A DNA stretch of 32,298 nucleotides from Sulfurospirillum sp. Its GTDB lineage: Bacteria > Campylobacterota > Campylobacteria > Campylobacterales > Sulfurospirillaceae. Numbering within the stretch: the stretch's first letter is position 1; each line of letters begins with the position of its first letter. The DNA lies in the NCBI GenBank assembly GCA_026987955.1, contig JALSME010000130.1, positions 1-32,298 on the forward strand. The letters are read 5' to 3'. Shown here one piece after another: positions 24,257-32,172 of the stretch. The position numbers and the translations under genes were made by a program. The notes under the pieces were generated by a model. It was not told the DNA's origin and searched no databases. It saw only the letters and a program-made list of their open reading frames with translations.

Positions 24257-25738
24257 TTATGTAACCAAAAATTGTCCCATCATTCCGCCGTCTTCATGTT
24301 CTAGTATGTGGCAGTGAAACATGTATGGTACATTTTTATCACTGTTGTATTTGAATGAAACCATTATATAGACTGCTCCCATAGGGTCGACTATAACAGT
24401 ATCTTTAAAGCCTTGTTCAGACTTGTTTGGTCTTCTTCCATCAATTGCAAGAATTTTAAACTGAGTATTGTGTACATGAAAAGGGTGTGCCATAGGTGAT
24501 TGGTTTACTATCTTCCAAATCTCAAATGTATCTTTTTTTGCAACAGCATCTATCCTGCTCATGTCCATAGCTTTACCATTTATGAAAAATCTATCGCCAT
24601 TTCCACCACCTCCCATCATACTCATCATCCCCATGCTAAGAGTCATACCTCTTGCTGCTACTGCATTATTCGGATTCCATACTGGATGTTCTGATAGTTT
24701 TGATGGAATAGTTCTAGTGCTTGTAGAGGCATTTTTTGATTTTATTTTCATCAGGTCAAACTCTATGTCAGAGTTCATGCTACCCATCATCATGCCCATC
24801 ATACCCATACTTCTTGTAGCTCCTTTGAAGCTTTTTAGCACGACATCTTGAGCATTGCTTAGGTCTACTACTATCTCAATTCTCTCACCAGGGGCTAGTC
24901 TAATTTGTTTTAAATTTACAGGTGCTTCAAGAAGTCCACCATCAGTTGCTATGAGTTTAAAATCTCTATCATCACTAAATCCAAGATTGTAAAACCTTGC
25001 GTTTGAGCCATTTAAAATTCTAAATCTGGTCAGTTTTTTCTTAGCCTTAAAAGTTGGAGCAATAACTCCATTGACAAGGACATAGTTGCCATGAAATCCA
25101 GCCATGCGCTCTTGCATGGAAGTTATATATCTAAAAGAGCCATCAGAGTTGAAGTTTCTATCTTGCAAAACTATAGGTATATCATCTATCCCATACTCAC
25201 TAGGCAGATTTAAGCTACTCGATTCTTCATCGTCTATTATGAACATTCCAGCTAAGCCTTTGTAGACCTGTGTTGCTGTTTGGTGAAACATATGTGAGTG
25301 ATACCACAAAAAAGAGGCTCTGTTTTGAACTTTGAACTCTGGTTTCCATGTCGTATCTGGTTTTATAACCTGATGAGGTCCACCATCCATCTTAGCAGGC
25401 AGTTCAAAACCATGCCAGTGTAGAGTTGAGTCAAATCTAAGAGAGTTTTTTACATTTATCTGTATAAATTCACCCTTTTTTGCTCTAAGTGTCGGACCAA
25501 GAAAAGGAGCATTGATACCCAGCGTTTTAGTTTTTAATCCCTTGAAAAACTCCATTTCTCCATGTTGTAAGTTAAGGTTAAAAACTCTTTTTCCATTTGT
25601 AAATTTACCCTCATAAAGAGGAGGGAGAGAAAAATCTCTCTCCTGCTCAAACACATCATATGAGTATAAGTTTGAAGCCCCTATAAGAGTTGCACCTCCT
25701 AGGGCAGCACTAGTTAGTAAAAAGTTTCTTCTTTTCAT
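24257..25738 (-). CDS. Multicopper oxidase, CueO/CopA-like, Tat-exported
   Basis: A periplasmic oxidase (493 residues) that likely oxidises Cu(I) to the less toxic Cu(II). The N-terminus MKRRNFLLTSAALGGATL is a twin-arginine-type signal. All four copper motifs are present: HWHG, WYHSHMFHQ, HPFHVHN and HCHILEHEDGGMM. Two Met-rich loops (MGMMGMMMGSM around residue 315 and SMGMMSMMGGGG around 375) match the methionine-rich Cu(I)-binding insert of CueO. It lies between the SHOCT protein and copA in a copper-detoxification operon. Confidence 0.95.
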   Translation of the reverse strand: MKRRNFLLTSAALGGATLIGASNLYSYDVFEQERDFSLPPLYEGKFTNGKRVFNLNLQHGEMEFFKGLKTKTLGINAPFLGPTLRAKKGEFIQINVKNSLRFDSTLHWHGFELPAKMDGGPHQVIKPDTTWKPEFKVQNRASFLWYHSHMFHQTATQVYKGLAGMFIIDDEESSSLNLPSEYGIDDIPIVLQDRNFNSDGSFRYITSMQERMAGFHGNYVLVNGVIAPTFKAKKKLTRFRILNGSNARFYNLGFSDDRDFKLIATDGGLLEAPVNLKQIRLAPGERIEIVVDLSNAQDVVLKSFKGATRSMGMMGMMMGSMNSDIEFDLMKIKSKNASTSTRTIPSKLSEHPVWNPNNAVAARGMTLSMGMMSMMGGGGNGDRFFINGKAMDMSRIDAVAKKDTFEIWKIVNQSPMAHPFHVHNTQFKILAIDGRRPNKSEQGFKDTVIVDPMGAVYIMVSFKYNSDKNVPYMFHCHILEHEDGGMMGQFLVT

Positions 25739-25747
25739 GATAACTTC

Positions 25748-26008
25748 CTACTTACTTAGAGCATCTTTTTTAGCTAGATACTCCTCTTCATTTATCTCAC
25801 TATTTGCAAATCTTCTTTTTAGTATATCCAAGGCACTATCGCCTTGTGGCTGAAAAGTTTGATTGCTACTGTTTTGATTTCCTCTTGAAAAGAAATACAA
25901 CAAAACTCCTACAAATAAAATCAATCCTATAAACATAATTCCACTTCCTCCCATCATATAATTTCCCATGTCACCAAACCCTCCTATGCAGTTTCCTTGT
26001 GTTGGCAT
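25748..26008 (-). CDS. Small SHOCT-domain membrane protein
   Basis: 86 residues. A Gly/Met-rich N-terminus (NYMMGGSGIMF) leads to one transmembrane helix (about 24-41), a Gln/Ser-rich linker, and a C-terminal SHOCT-type motif (ALDILKRRFANSEINEEEYLAKKDAL). Such proteins often accompany copper operons, but their function is unknown. It is first in the SHOCT-oxidase-copA unit. The AAGGAG ribosome binding site is 6 bases before the ATG, and the direct-repeat promoter lies 31-62 bases upstream. Confidence 0.8.
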   Translation of the reverse strand: MPTQGNCIGGFGDMGNYMMGGSGIMFIGLILFVGVLLYFFSRGNQNSSNQTFQPQGDSALDILKRRFANSEINEEEYLAKKDALSK

Positions 26009-26038
26009 AATCGCTCCTTATTTTCTTTTGATATCGAA

Positions 26039-26070
26039 AGTATAGGACAAGAGTGTTAGTTAAGTATTAG
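26039..26070 (-). promoter_or_regulatory. Promoter with 11-bp-period direct repeat (operator), copper operon
   Basis: GTGTTAG (26053-26059) and GTATTAG (26064-26070) on the plus strand, period 11. On the minus strand CTAATAC then CTAACAC, and 7 bp after ACACT a TATACT -10 at 26044-26039. It shares CTAACACTCTT with the site at 19904-19935, including the spacing to the -10. Confidence 0.65.
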
Positions 26071-26086
26071 TTAATATTTTATGTAT

Positions 26087-26092
26087 TATAAT
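26087..26092 (+). promoter_or_regulatory. Putative -10 box for the DUF4143 ATPase gene
   Basis: TATAAT, 32 bases before the ATG at 26125, in AT-rich DNA. No clear Shine-Dalgarno is seen (GGTAG only). Confidence 0.35.
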
Positions 26093-26124
26093 ACGAAATA
26101 AATATATTTTATAGGTAGTATAGT

Positions 26125-27369
26125 ATGAATAATGTAATAATATCACAAAACAAGCATTGGGAAAAGTCTTATGTAGGACTGTATGATAGGGATATTTTTT
26201 CAACTCTTGTTAAAAATTTAGAGTTAAAGCATATACAGATACTTCAAGGGATAAGAAGAAGTGGGAAGTCCACACTTTTTAAACTTCTTATAAACCATCT
26301 ATGTAAACAAGTAGATGCAAAAGAAATATTATATATAAATTTTGATGATCCATTTTTTATCAAATACTCAAACGATGCAAGAAGTTTTTATGCCATCATA
26401 CAAACAGCAGAAAAACTTGTAGGTAAAAAAATAAAATACATATTTTTTGATGAAGTTCAAGTTATAGAGGGTTGGGAGAGCTATGTAAAAAGTGTTTATG
26501 ATAGTGAAAATTTTAAAAAAATATTTATTACAGGGTCAAACTCTTCTTTGCTAAATGGAGACTTAGCTACACTTTTAACAGGTAGGTATCTTTCAACCAT
26601 GATATATCCTCTTAGCTTCAAAGAAATACTAAAAATCAATAGCATAGATGACTATATGACACTAAACAAAAAGCTCCCAATGGTTCTTAATCTACTAGAT
26701 AGCATGATGAGGTATGGTTCATTTGTAGAGGTTTGGGATGTAGATGAAAGCTTTAAAAGAGATATTTTAAAAAGCTATTACGATGCTATTTTGCTTAAAG
26801 ATTGTGTTTCAAATAACCACATTCGGGATATAAAAAGTTTTAAAGAACTAAGCTTTTATAGTATCACAAATCTCACTTCACTTTACTCTTACAATTCATT
26901 GTCTAAAATAGTTGGCATAAATGATAGATCTGCAAAAGAGTATGTATCGTATTTGGAAAATTGTTATCTATTTGAAGAGCTTAAGCTTTTTTCTTTTTCT
27001 TTAAAAGAGCAGCAAAATAATAAAAAGAAACTATATTTAACAGACAATGGATTTTTAGAACTTGGATTTATTTTTTCTTCAAATTATGGAAAACTTTTAG
27101 AAAACTTGGTCTACACAGAACTAAAAAAACAGGGTTATGAAATATATTTTTATAACAAAAATTATGAGTGTGATTTTATAGCTAAAAAAGATAATAAAAA
27201 AATAGCCATACAAGTCTGCTACACTATAAATGAACACAATAAAAAAAGAGAGTTTAACGGACTACTAAAACTACCATTTGAAGTCGATGATAAAATCATC
27301 ATAACCTACAATCAAAACTTTGTGGAAGGAAATATAAAAGTAACTAGTTTCTGGGAATACTTTAGTTAA
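26125..27369 (+). CDS. AAA ATPase with DUF4143 C-terminal domain
   Basis: A 414-residue predicted ATPase of the AAA_14/DUF4143 family. Walker A is QGIRRSGKSTLFKLL (about residues 40-54), Walker B is IFFDEVQVIEGWE (about 109-121), and the sensor is FITGSNSSLL. The C-terminal part has the DUF4143 pattern: a winged-helix-like stretch (SYNSLSKIVGINDRSAKEYVSYLENCYLFEEL) shown here as the core SKIVGINDRSAKEYVSYLE, then a nuclease-fold-like end YNKNYECDFIAKKDNKKIAIQV. Function is unknown; these genes occur as mobile or accessory singletons. It stops 5 bases before the terminal inverted repeat at 27375. Confidence 0.85.
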   Translation: MNNVIISQNKHWEKSYVGLYDRDIFSTLVKNLELKHIQILQGIRRSGKSTLFKLLINHLCKQVDAKEILYINFDDPFFIKYSNDARSFYAIIQTAEKLVGKKIKYIFFDEVQVIEGWESYVKSVYDSENFKKIFITGSNSSLLNGDLATLLTGRYLSTMIYPLSFKEILKINSIDDYMTLNKKLPMVLNLLDSMMRYGSFVEVWDVDESFKRDILKSYYDAILLKDCVSNNHIRDIKSFKELSFYSITNLTSLYSYNSLSKIVGINDRSAKEYVSYLENCYLFEELKLFSFSLKEQQNNKKKLYLTDNGFLELGFIFSSNYGKLLENLVYTELKKQGYEIYFYNKNYECDFIAKKDNKKIAIQVCYTINEHNKKREFNGLLKLPFEVDDKIIITYNQNFVEGNIKVTSFWEYFS

Positions 27370-27405
27370 GAATTAAGGGCATCTCTAAAAACCCTTATAT
27401 CCTCA

Positions 27406-27506
27406 GAGTCAAAGAGAGAGGTAAGATTGTATAGAACTTTTTTTGAGTCATAGCCTTAGCTATGGCGATAAAAAATTCTGTGCAAGATTGCTTCTCTCTT
27501 TGGCTC
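27406..27506. repeat. Long hairpin 1 inside the element
   Basis: Arms of about 48 bases. The outer 39 bases have roughly 9 mismatches, mostly C/T or G/A changes that would still allow G-U pairing in RNA. The tip is CATAGC/GCTATG with a CTTA loop. Confidence 0.7.
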
Positions 27507-27513
27507 CCTGCGG

Positions 27514-27611
27514 GCATTATAGCAAACACACTACTGCTTCGTTAAAATCATTTGAAGCTACTAGTAGCTCCTTCATAATTTCGCCTTACATTAGCATATT
27601 TGCTATAATGC
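27514..27611. repeat. Long hairpin 2 inside the element
   Basis: The closing stem is 13 bp perfect (GCATTATAGCAAA with its complement). The middle is poorly paired, and the tip contains the perfect palindrome GCTACTAGTAGC. Confidence 0.65.
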
Positions 27612-27628
27612 TGAGGACATAAGGGTTT

Positions 27629-28693
27629 TTAGAGATGCCCTTTTAACTCTTTAAGATTAAGTTTAAAAGTAGTACCAATGCCTAATTCTGAGTTTACACT
27701 TATGGGTATGTGCATCTTTTTTGAAAGTTTTTTTACTATGTGAAGGCCGATGCCAAGTCCACGAGAGGTCTCTTTATAAAATCTATTGAAGATTTTTTTT
27801 GGATTTTTGATTCCACTTCCGGTGTCGCTGATTTCTAGTGTTTTATTTTTTAGTTTTATGGTTACACTGCCATCTTTCTTGTTATATTTACAAGCATTTG
27901 AGAGTATGTTGTCTATGATTCTTACAAATCCATCTTTATAGCAGTAGAGTATTTTTTCATCTATATCAGTCAAAAATGTTATGTGAGGGTAGAGGTCTTG
28001 CATGTAGTTTACTCTTTGCTCTACTATCTCTTTTAGTTCAAACTTTTCACTCTTTTTTATGTCATCTTCAAGGTACTCTTTGAGATTGTTTTGTAAGTTT
28101 AGTATAGTTTCAACTCCTCCTTCAATCCTCTCTATATTTCTGTTTTGGATTTTTCTCTTTAGTACACTTAGGTTAAGTCTTATGGTAGATATAGGAGTAT
28201 TAAAATCATGCAATATATCTTTTATAAACTCATTTGTAAGTTTAAGGTATCTTTTATAAGGGTAGAGAGCATAGAGCGAAAAAGCGATAGAAACAAAAAA
28301 GATAAGCACTAAGCTTTTGAGAAATTGCTCTAAGCTTTTTTTGAAAATCAGGTTTTTATCATAGTTTAAACTTTTGATTGGATAAGAGACTTTTACAAGA
28401 CTATTAGGCTTGTTTTTATTCTCAAAAAATACAAATATATCTTTTTTATCAGAGTAAAATTGGTTTGTGATTATATCTGTATCTTTTTTAACTATGCTTT
28501 TTTTAAATATACCTTGTTCATCTTTAAAACTTGCTATTTGCATCTGTGTAAAAATGGTGTCTTCTAGGTTGTGAAGGTCACTTTTATGAGTCTGATGAAC
28601 TAAAAACCATATGAGACTAGAGAGTGATATAAAAAACAGTAAAAAGCTTTTGACAAATGACTCAACCTCAACTCTTCTCAAGTATATACCCAC
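27629..28693 (-). CDS. Sensor histidine kinase (second two-component system)
   Basis: 354 residues: two membrane helices (about 13-33 and 123-144) around an ~85-residue periplasmic sensor, then H-box ILHDFNTPISTIRL (His162), N-box NILSNACKYNKKDG, G1 DTGSGI and G2 RGLGIGLHIV. There is no cytoplasmic sensory domain. The start overlaps the regulator gene by 26 bases. The last residues (KGHL) and the stop codon lie inside the right terminal repeat of the element at 27375-27642, so the element seems to have replaced the original C-terminus. The input signal is unknown. Confidence 0.92.
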   Translation of the reverse strand: MGIYLRRVEVESFVKSFLLFFISLSSLIWFLVHQTHKSDLHNLEDTIFTQMQIASFKDEQGIFKKSIVKKDTDIITNQFYSDKKDIFVFFENKNKPNSLVKVSYPIKSLNYDKNLIFKKSLEQFLKSLVLIFFVSIAFSLYALYPYKRYLKLTNEFIKDILHDFNTPISTIRLNLSVLKRKIQNRNIERIEGGVETILNLQNNLKEYLEDDIKKSEKFELKEIVEQRVNYMQDLYPHITFLTDIDEKILYCYKDGFVRIIDNILSNACKYNKKDGSVTIKLKNKTLEISDTGSGIKNPKKIFNRFYKETSRGLGIGLHIVKKLSKKMHIPISVNSELGIGTTFKLNLKELKGHL

Positions 28694-29300
28694 TTCCTCG
28701 TAGATTTTTAATCTTAAATCCAGTAGAATTTTTTAGCTTGTTTATGTGAAATCTCAAAGCACTATCACTTGGTTTTTCTAAACACTCATAAAGTTCATCT
28801 TTTATGATAATACGGTTTGTGTTATTGATAAAAAGCTTAAAAAGTTGAAGTTGTACACCACTAAGATAGATACTTTCCCCATTTTTTTCTATCTTCTTAT
28901 CTTTCGTAAAGTATGTTATATCTTTAAAAACTATAGTTTTATCTTCTTTTGTGAGCTTCAGATTAACTTTGACAAGTAATTCTTCAGGATAAAAAGGTTT
29001 TTTCACAAAGTCATCACCGCCTACTTCAAACCCTTTTAAAACTGTTTTTAAGTCCGTCATAGCACTAATGAAAATCGCAGGCGTTTTATCATCTACATCT
29101 CTTAAGGCCTTAAGAATATCCAGCCCATCAATATCAGGAACATTGATATCAAATATATACAAATCATATTCGTTATCGTAACTCATATCAATAGCCTCGT
29201 TGCCACCAATCACATGGTCAACCAAGTACCCACTCTCAATAAGCAAATCTTCTATGGTCTCTCCTAGTGCAATGTCATCTTCTAGTAGTAGTATTTTCAT
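28668..29300 (-). CDS. OmpR-family response regulator (second two-component system)
   Basis: 210 residues. The receiver has EDD (7-9), phospho-acceptor Asp51 (YIFDINVPD), SA at the Thr/Ser position, and Lys101 (FVKKPF). A winged-helix output domain follows, with LSGVQLQLFKLFIN, SDSALRFHINKLKN cut as SALRFHINKLKN, and NLRGSGYIL. It is upstream of and overlaps its kinase by 26 bases. The pair resembles the other two-component system in layout but the proteins are not close copies. Targets are unknown; no direct-repeat box like those at the copper promoters is seen at its own promoter. Confidence 0.92.
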   Translation of the reverse strand: MKILLLEDDIALGETIEDLLIESGYLVDHVIGGNEAIDMSYDNEYDLYIFDINVPDIDGLDILKALRDVDDKTPAIFISAMTDLKTVLKGFEVGGDDFVKKPFYPEELLVKVNLKLTKEDKTIVFKDITYFTKDKKIEKNGESIYLSGVQLQLFKLFINNTNRIIIKDELYECLEKPSDSALRFHINKLKNSTGFKIKNLRGSGYILEKS

Positions 29301-29368
29301 AAAGTAAGAGTACTGTTTTTTTACTTAAAAAAATGATAAAATAACTCTTTACATGAAAAGGGTTATCA

Positions 29369-29962
29369 TTGAAAATTATATTGGCAAGTTCAAACCAAGG
29401 AAAACTTAGAGAGCTAAAGGCATGGATGGAAGACTTTGAAGTCTATGCCTTTAGCGAAGTTATGAGTCCATTTGAGATAGTAGAAGATGGGAAAAGCTTC
29501 AAAGAAAATGCTCTTATAAAAGGAAGAGCAGTATACAAGGCACTTGACGATGAGAATGCAATTGTCATGAGTGATGATAGTGGTATAAGTGTCAATGCCT
29601 TGGAGCATACCCCAGGAATATACAGTGCAAGGTACGCTGGCGTTGGTGCAACTTCACAAGAGAATTTAGATAAACTAATACAAACTTTAAAAGAAAAAAA
29701 CATAAAAAAAACACCAGCTTACTATACAGCAGCTATAGGGATAGTATGTCAAAAGGGTGAGTTTTGTGTGCATGGCTGGATGTATGGCGATGTTATAGAT
29801 GAGAAGAGGGGAGATAGGGGGTTTGGATACGACCCTATGTTTGTACCGCTTGGATATGAAAGAACTCTAGGCGAGCTTGATGAGAGTGTGAAAAAAGAGC
29901 TGAGTCATCGCTCTCGTGCGTTGGGATTGGCAAAAATATTATTAAAAACATTGAAGGATTGA
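29369..29962 (+). CDS. rdgB: XTP/dITP diphosphatase (RdgB/HAM1)
   Basis: Removes non-canonical purine nucleotides (dITP, XTP) from the pool. The 197 residues fit the family: N-terminal [13 protein letters not shown], the [21 protein letters not shown] block shown as [10 protein letters not shown] (about 70-80), [10 protein letters not shown], and C-terminal LSHRSRALG. The start is TTG at 29369, which matches the family's N-terminus (K-I-I-L-A-S-S-N). Carboxynorspermidine synthase follows after one base. Confidence 0.95.
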   Translation: MKIILASSNQGKLRELKAWMEDFEVYAFSEVMSPFEIVEDGKSFKENALIKGRAVYKALDDENAIVMSDDSGISVNALEHTPGIYSARYAGVGATSQENLDKLIQTLKEKNIKKTPAYYTAAIGIVCQKGEFCVHGWMYGDVIDEKRGDRGFGYDPMFVPLGYERTLGELDESVKKELSHRSRALGLAKILLKTLKD

Positions 29963-29963
29963 T

Positions 29964-31178
29964 ATGAAAAAAGTACTTATTATTGGTGCAGGCGGAGTAA
30001 GTAGAGTTGCAACTAAAAAGTGTGCTATGAATAGAGATGTTTTTAGTGAGATAGTTCTTGCGAGCCGTACAAAATCTAAATGTGATTTGATAGCTAGTGA
30101 GATAAAAGAGGCTCTACATGTAGAGGTACAAACTGCACAAGTAGATGCCAACAATGTCCCTGAACTTGTAGCGTTAATAGAAGATGTAAAACCAGATTTG
30201 GTTATGAATATAGCTCTTCCTTATCAGGACTTGACTATTATGGACGCTTGTTTACAGACAAAAGTACCCTACCTGGATACTGCAAATTACGAACACCCAG
30301 ATACTGCAAAGTTTGAGTACAAAGAGCAGTGGGCAAAAGATGAAGAGTTTAAAAAAGCTGGGATTATGGCACTTTTAGGAAGTGGATTTGACCCAGGAGT
30401 TACCAATGTTTTTTGTGCCTATGCAGACCAATATCTTTTTGATGAGATAAATTATATAGATATACTTGATTGCAATGCAGGCGACCATGGGTACGCATTT
30501 GCAACGAACTTTAACCCAGAGATAAATCTAAGAGAGGTTAGTTCAAACGGTCGTTATTGGCAAGAGGGGATGTGGTATGAAACCAAACCTATGGAGATAA
30601 AGATGAAGTGGGATTACCCTGAGATTGGGGTAAAAGATAGCTACTTGCTTTACCACGAAGAGATGGAGAGTTTGGTTCAAAATATCAAAGGCTTAAAAAG
30701 AATTAGGTTTTTTATGACATTTGGAGAGAGTTACTTGACTCATATGAGGTGTCTTGAAAATGTAGGCATGTTAAGAATCGATGAGGTAGAGGTAAACGGT
30801 GTCAAAGTAGTTCCTATGGAGCTTTTAGCAAAACTTCTTCCAGACCCTGCAAGTTTGGGCGAGAGAACAGTAGGTAAGACAAACATCGGTTGTGTTATAA
30901 CTGGTACAAAAAACGGCAAACCAAAAAAAGTATATATCTACAATACTTGTGACCATCAAGAGTGCTACCGTGAAACTGGAGCACAAGCAGTAAGCTACAC
31001 CACAGGAGTTCCAGCGATGATAGGAGCTAAGATGATACTAGAAGGCAAGTGGAAAGGCGAGGGTGTTTTTAACATGGAAAACTTCGATGCAAAACCTTTC
31101 ATGGACGAGTTAAACAAGCAAGGACTTCCTTGGAAGATAATCGAAATGAAACCAGATGAGAGTTATGAGGTAAAATAA
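29964..31178 (+). CDS. Carboxynorspermidine synthase (saccharopine dehydrogenase family)
   Basis: NADPH-dependent condensation step of the alternative spermidine/norspermidine route common in Campylobacterota. The 404 residues begin with a Rossmann loop VLIIGAGGVSRVATKKCA (about 4-21). Conserved stretches are LPYQDLTIMDACL, YLDTANYE, GSGFDPGVTNVFCAYA, and the C-terminal HQECYRETGAQAVSYTTGVP. Lysine-pathway saccharopine dehydrogenase is the family alternative, but the sequence pattern and the lineage favour the polyamine enzyme. The partner decarboxylase is not in the window. Confidence 0.9.
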   Translation: MKKVLIIGAGGVSRVATKKCAMNRDVFSEIVLASRTKSKCDLIASEIKEALHVEVQTAQVDANNVPELVALIEDVKPDLVMNIALPYQDLTIMDACLQTKVPYLDTANYEHPDTAKFEYKEQWAKDEEFKKAGIMALLGSGFDPGVTNVFCAYADQYLFDEINYIDILDCNAGDHGYAFATNFNPEINLREVSSNGRYWQEGMWYETKPMEIKMKWDYPEIGVKDSYLLYHEEMESLVQNIKGLKRIRFFMTFGESYLTHMRCLENVGMLRIDEVEVNGVKVVPMELLAKLLPDPASLGERTVGKTNIGCVITGTKNGKPKKVYIYNTCDHQECYRETGAQAVSYTTGVPAMIGAKMILEGKWKGEGVFNMENFDAKPFMDELNKQGLPWKIIEMKPDESYEVK

Positions 31179-31179
31179 T

Positions 31180-32172
31180 TTGGAACTTATAAATAAGAAT
31201 TTTTATAACGAAATAAAGAAGCTTTTAGACGATGCAAGACATCGAGTTTACCAGACTATAAATACCACTATGACTCATACTTACTATGAGATAGGAAGAA
31301 GAGTTGTAGAGGAAGAACAAAAAGGGAAGAGTAGGGCAGCATATGGAAAATCTCTTTTAAAAAATCTTTCTTTAGAGCTTACAAAAGAGTTTGGCAAGGG
31401 GTTTTCTGTTGATAACCTAGAAAATATGAGAAAATTTTATATTGTTTACTCAAAATCAGAGGCAGTGTCTCGGAAATTTGAACTTGGTTGGTCACATTAT
31501 CTTTTTTTAGCAAGATTAAAAAATGATGCTGAGAGAAGTTTTTATGAAATTGAAGCCATACAAAATAGTTGGAGTTTGAGAGAGCTAAAAAGACAGTTCA
31601 ATAGTGGTCTTTACGAGAGACTAGGGTTAAGTAGAGAAAAAATAGAAGTTAAAGAGTTAAGTAAAAAAGGACAAGTAGTTCAATCTGCATCTGATATGGT
31701 AAAAGACCCGTATGTTTTAGAGTTTATCGGGCTTGATGAAAAATCGTACTATAGCGAGAGTGATCTGGAGCAGAAACTAATAGATAAACTAGAACATTTT
31801 TTACTTGAACTTGGAAAAGGGTTTACCTTTGTAAGTCGCCAAAAAAGAGTCACAATAGATGAAAAGCATTTTAGGGTTGATTTGGTATTTTATAATCGTC
31901 TGTTGAAGTCATTTGTGGTGATTGACTTGAAAATTGGGGAGTTAAAGCATCAAGATATCGGACAGATGATGATGTATGTAAACTATTTTGATAGATATGA
32001 AAAAACTGAGGATGAAAATCCTACAGTAGGAATTATTCTTTGTAAAGACAAGAGTGAAACACTTGTGAAGCTTACTTTACCAAAAGAAAATAATCAAATA
32101 TATGCAAGTAAATACCTTACAGTTTTGCCTAACAAAGAGGAGTTTAAAAAACTTCTTGATGGTAATGAATGA
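31180..32172 (+). CDS. DUF1016/YhcG-family PD-(D/E)XK nuclease-like protein
   Basis: 330 residues. The N-terminal DUF1016 helical domain (ARHRVYQTINTTMTHTYYEI, then YGKSLLKNLSLELTKEFGKG) is followed by a C-terminal nuclease-fold domain. The D and DLK catalytic-type residues are in FRVDLVFYNRLLKSFVVIDLK, seen in part as RVDLVFYNR and VIDLKIGEL. Start TTG at 31180 is one base after the upstream stop. The function is unknown; relatives often sit with restriction-modification or other defence genes, but none is visible in this window. It ends overlapping the next ATG (TGATG). Confidence 0.88.
   Translation: MELINKNFYNEIKKLLDDARHRVYQTINTTMTHTYYEIGRRVVEEEQKGKSRAAYGKSLLKNLSLELTKEFGKGFSVDNLENMRKFYIVYSKSEAVSRKFELGWSHYLFLARLKNDAERSFYEIEAIQNSWSLRELKRQFNSGLYERLGLSREKIEVKELSKKGQVVQSASDMVKDPYVLEFIGLDEKSYYSESDLEQKLIDKLEHFLLELGKGFTFVSRQKRVTIDEKHFRVDLVFYNRLLKSFVVIDLKIGELKHQDIGQMMMYVNYFDRYEKTEDENPTVGIILCKDKSETLVKLTLPKENNQIYASKYLTVLPNKEEFKKLLDGNE

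Larger units (their letters stand above)
27375..27642. mobile_element. MITE-like element: 32-bp terminal inverted repeats enclosing two long hairpins
   Basis: The ends (27375-27406 and 27611-27642) are inverted repeats with 31 of 32 bases matching, starting AAGGGCATCTCTAAAAACCC. Between them lie two long imperfect hairpins: 27406-27506, centred on CATAGC-CTTA-GCTATG, and 27514-27611, with closing stem GCATTATAGCAAA and a GCTACTAGTAGC palindrome near its centre. A 7-base linker (27507-27513) separates them. No ORF of note and no transposase. There is no clear target-site duplication. It fills the gap between the DUF4143 gene and the second sensor kinase and could also terminate both transcripts. 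Confidence 0.75.

Noticed and set aside
27375-27642. Complete insertion sequence
   Set aside because: No transposase reading frame fits within 268 bp, and I see no clear target-site duplication; MITE-like or RNA element is the most that can be said.
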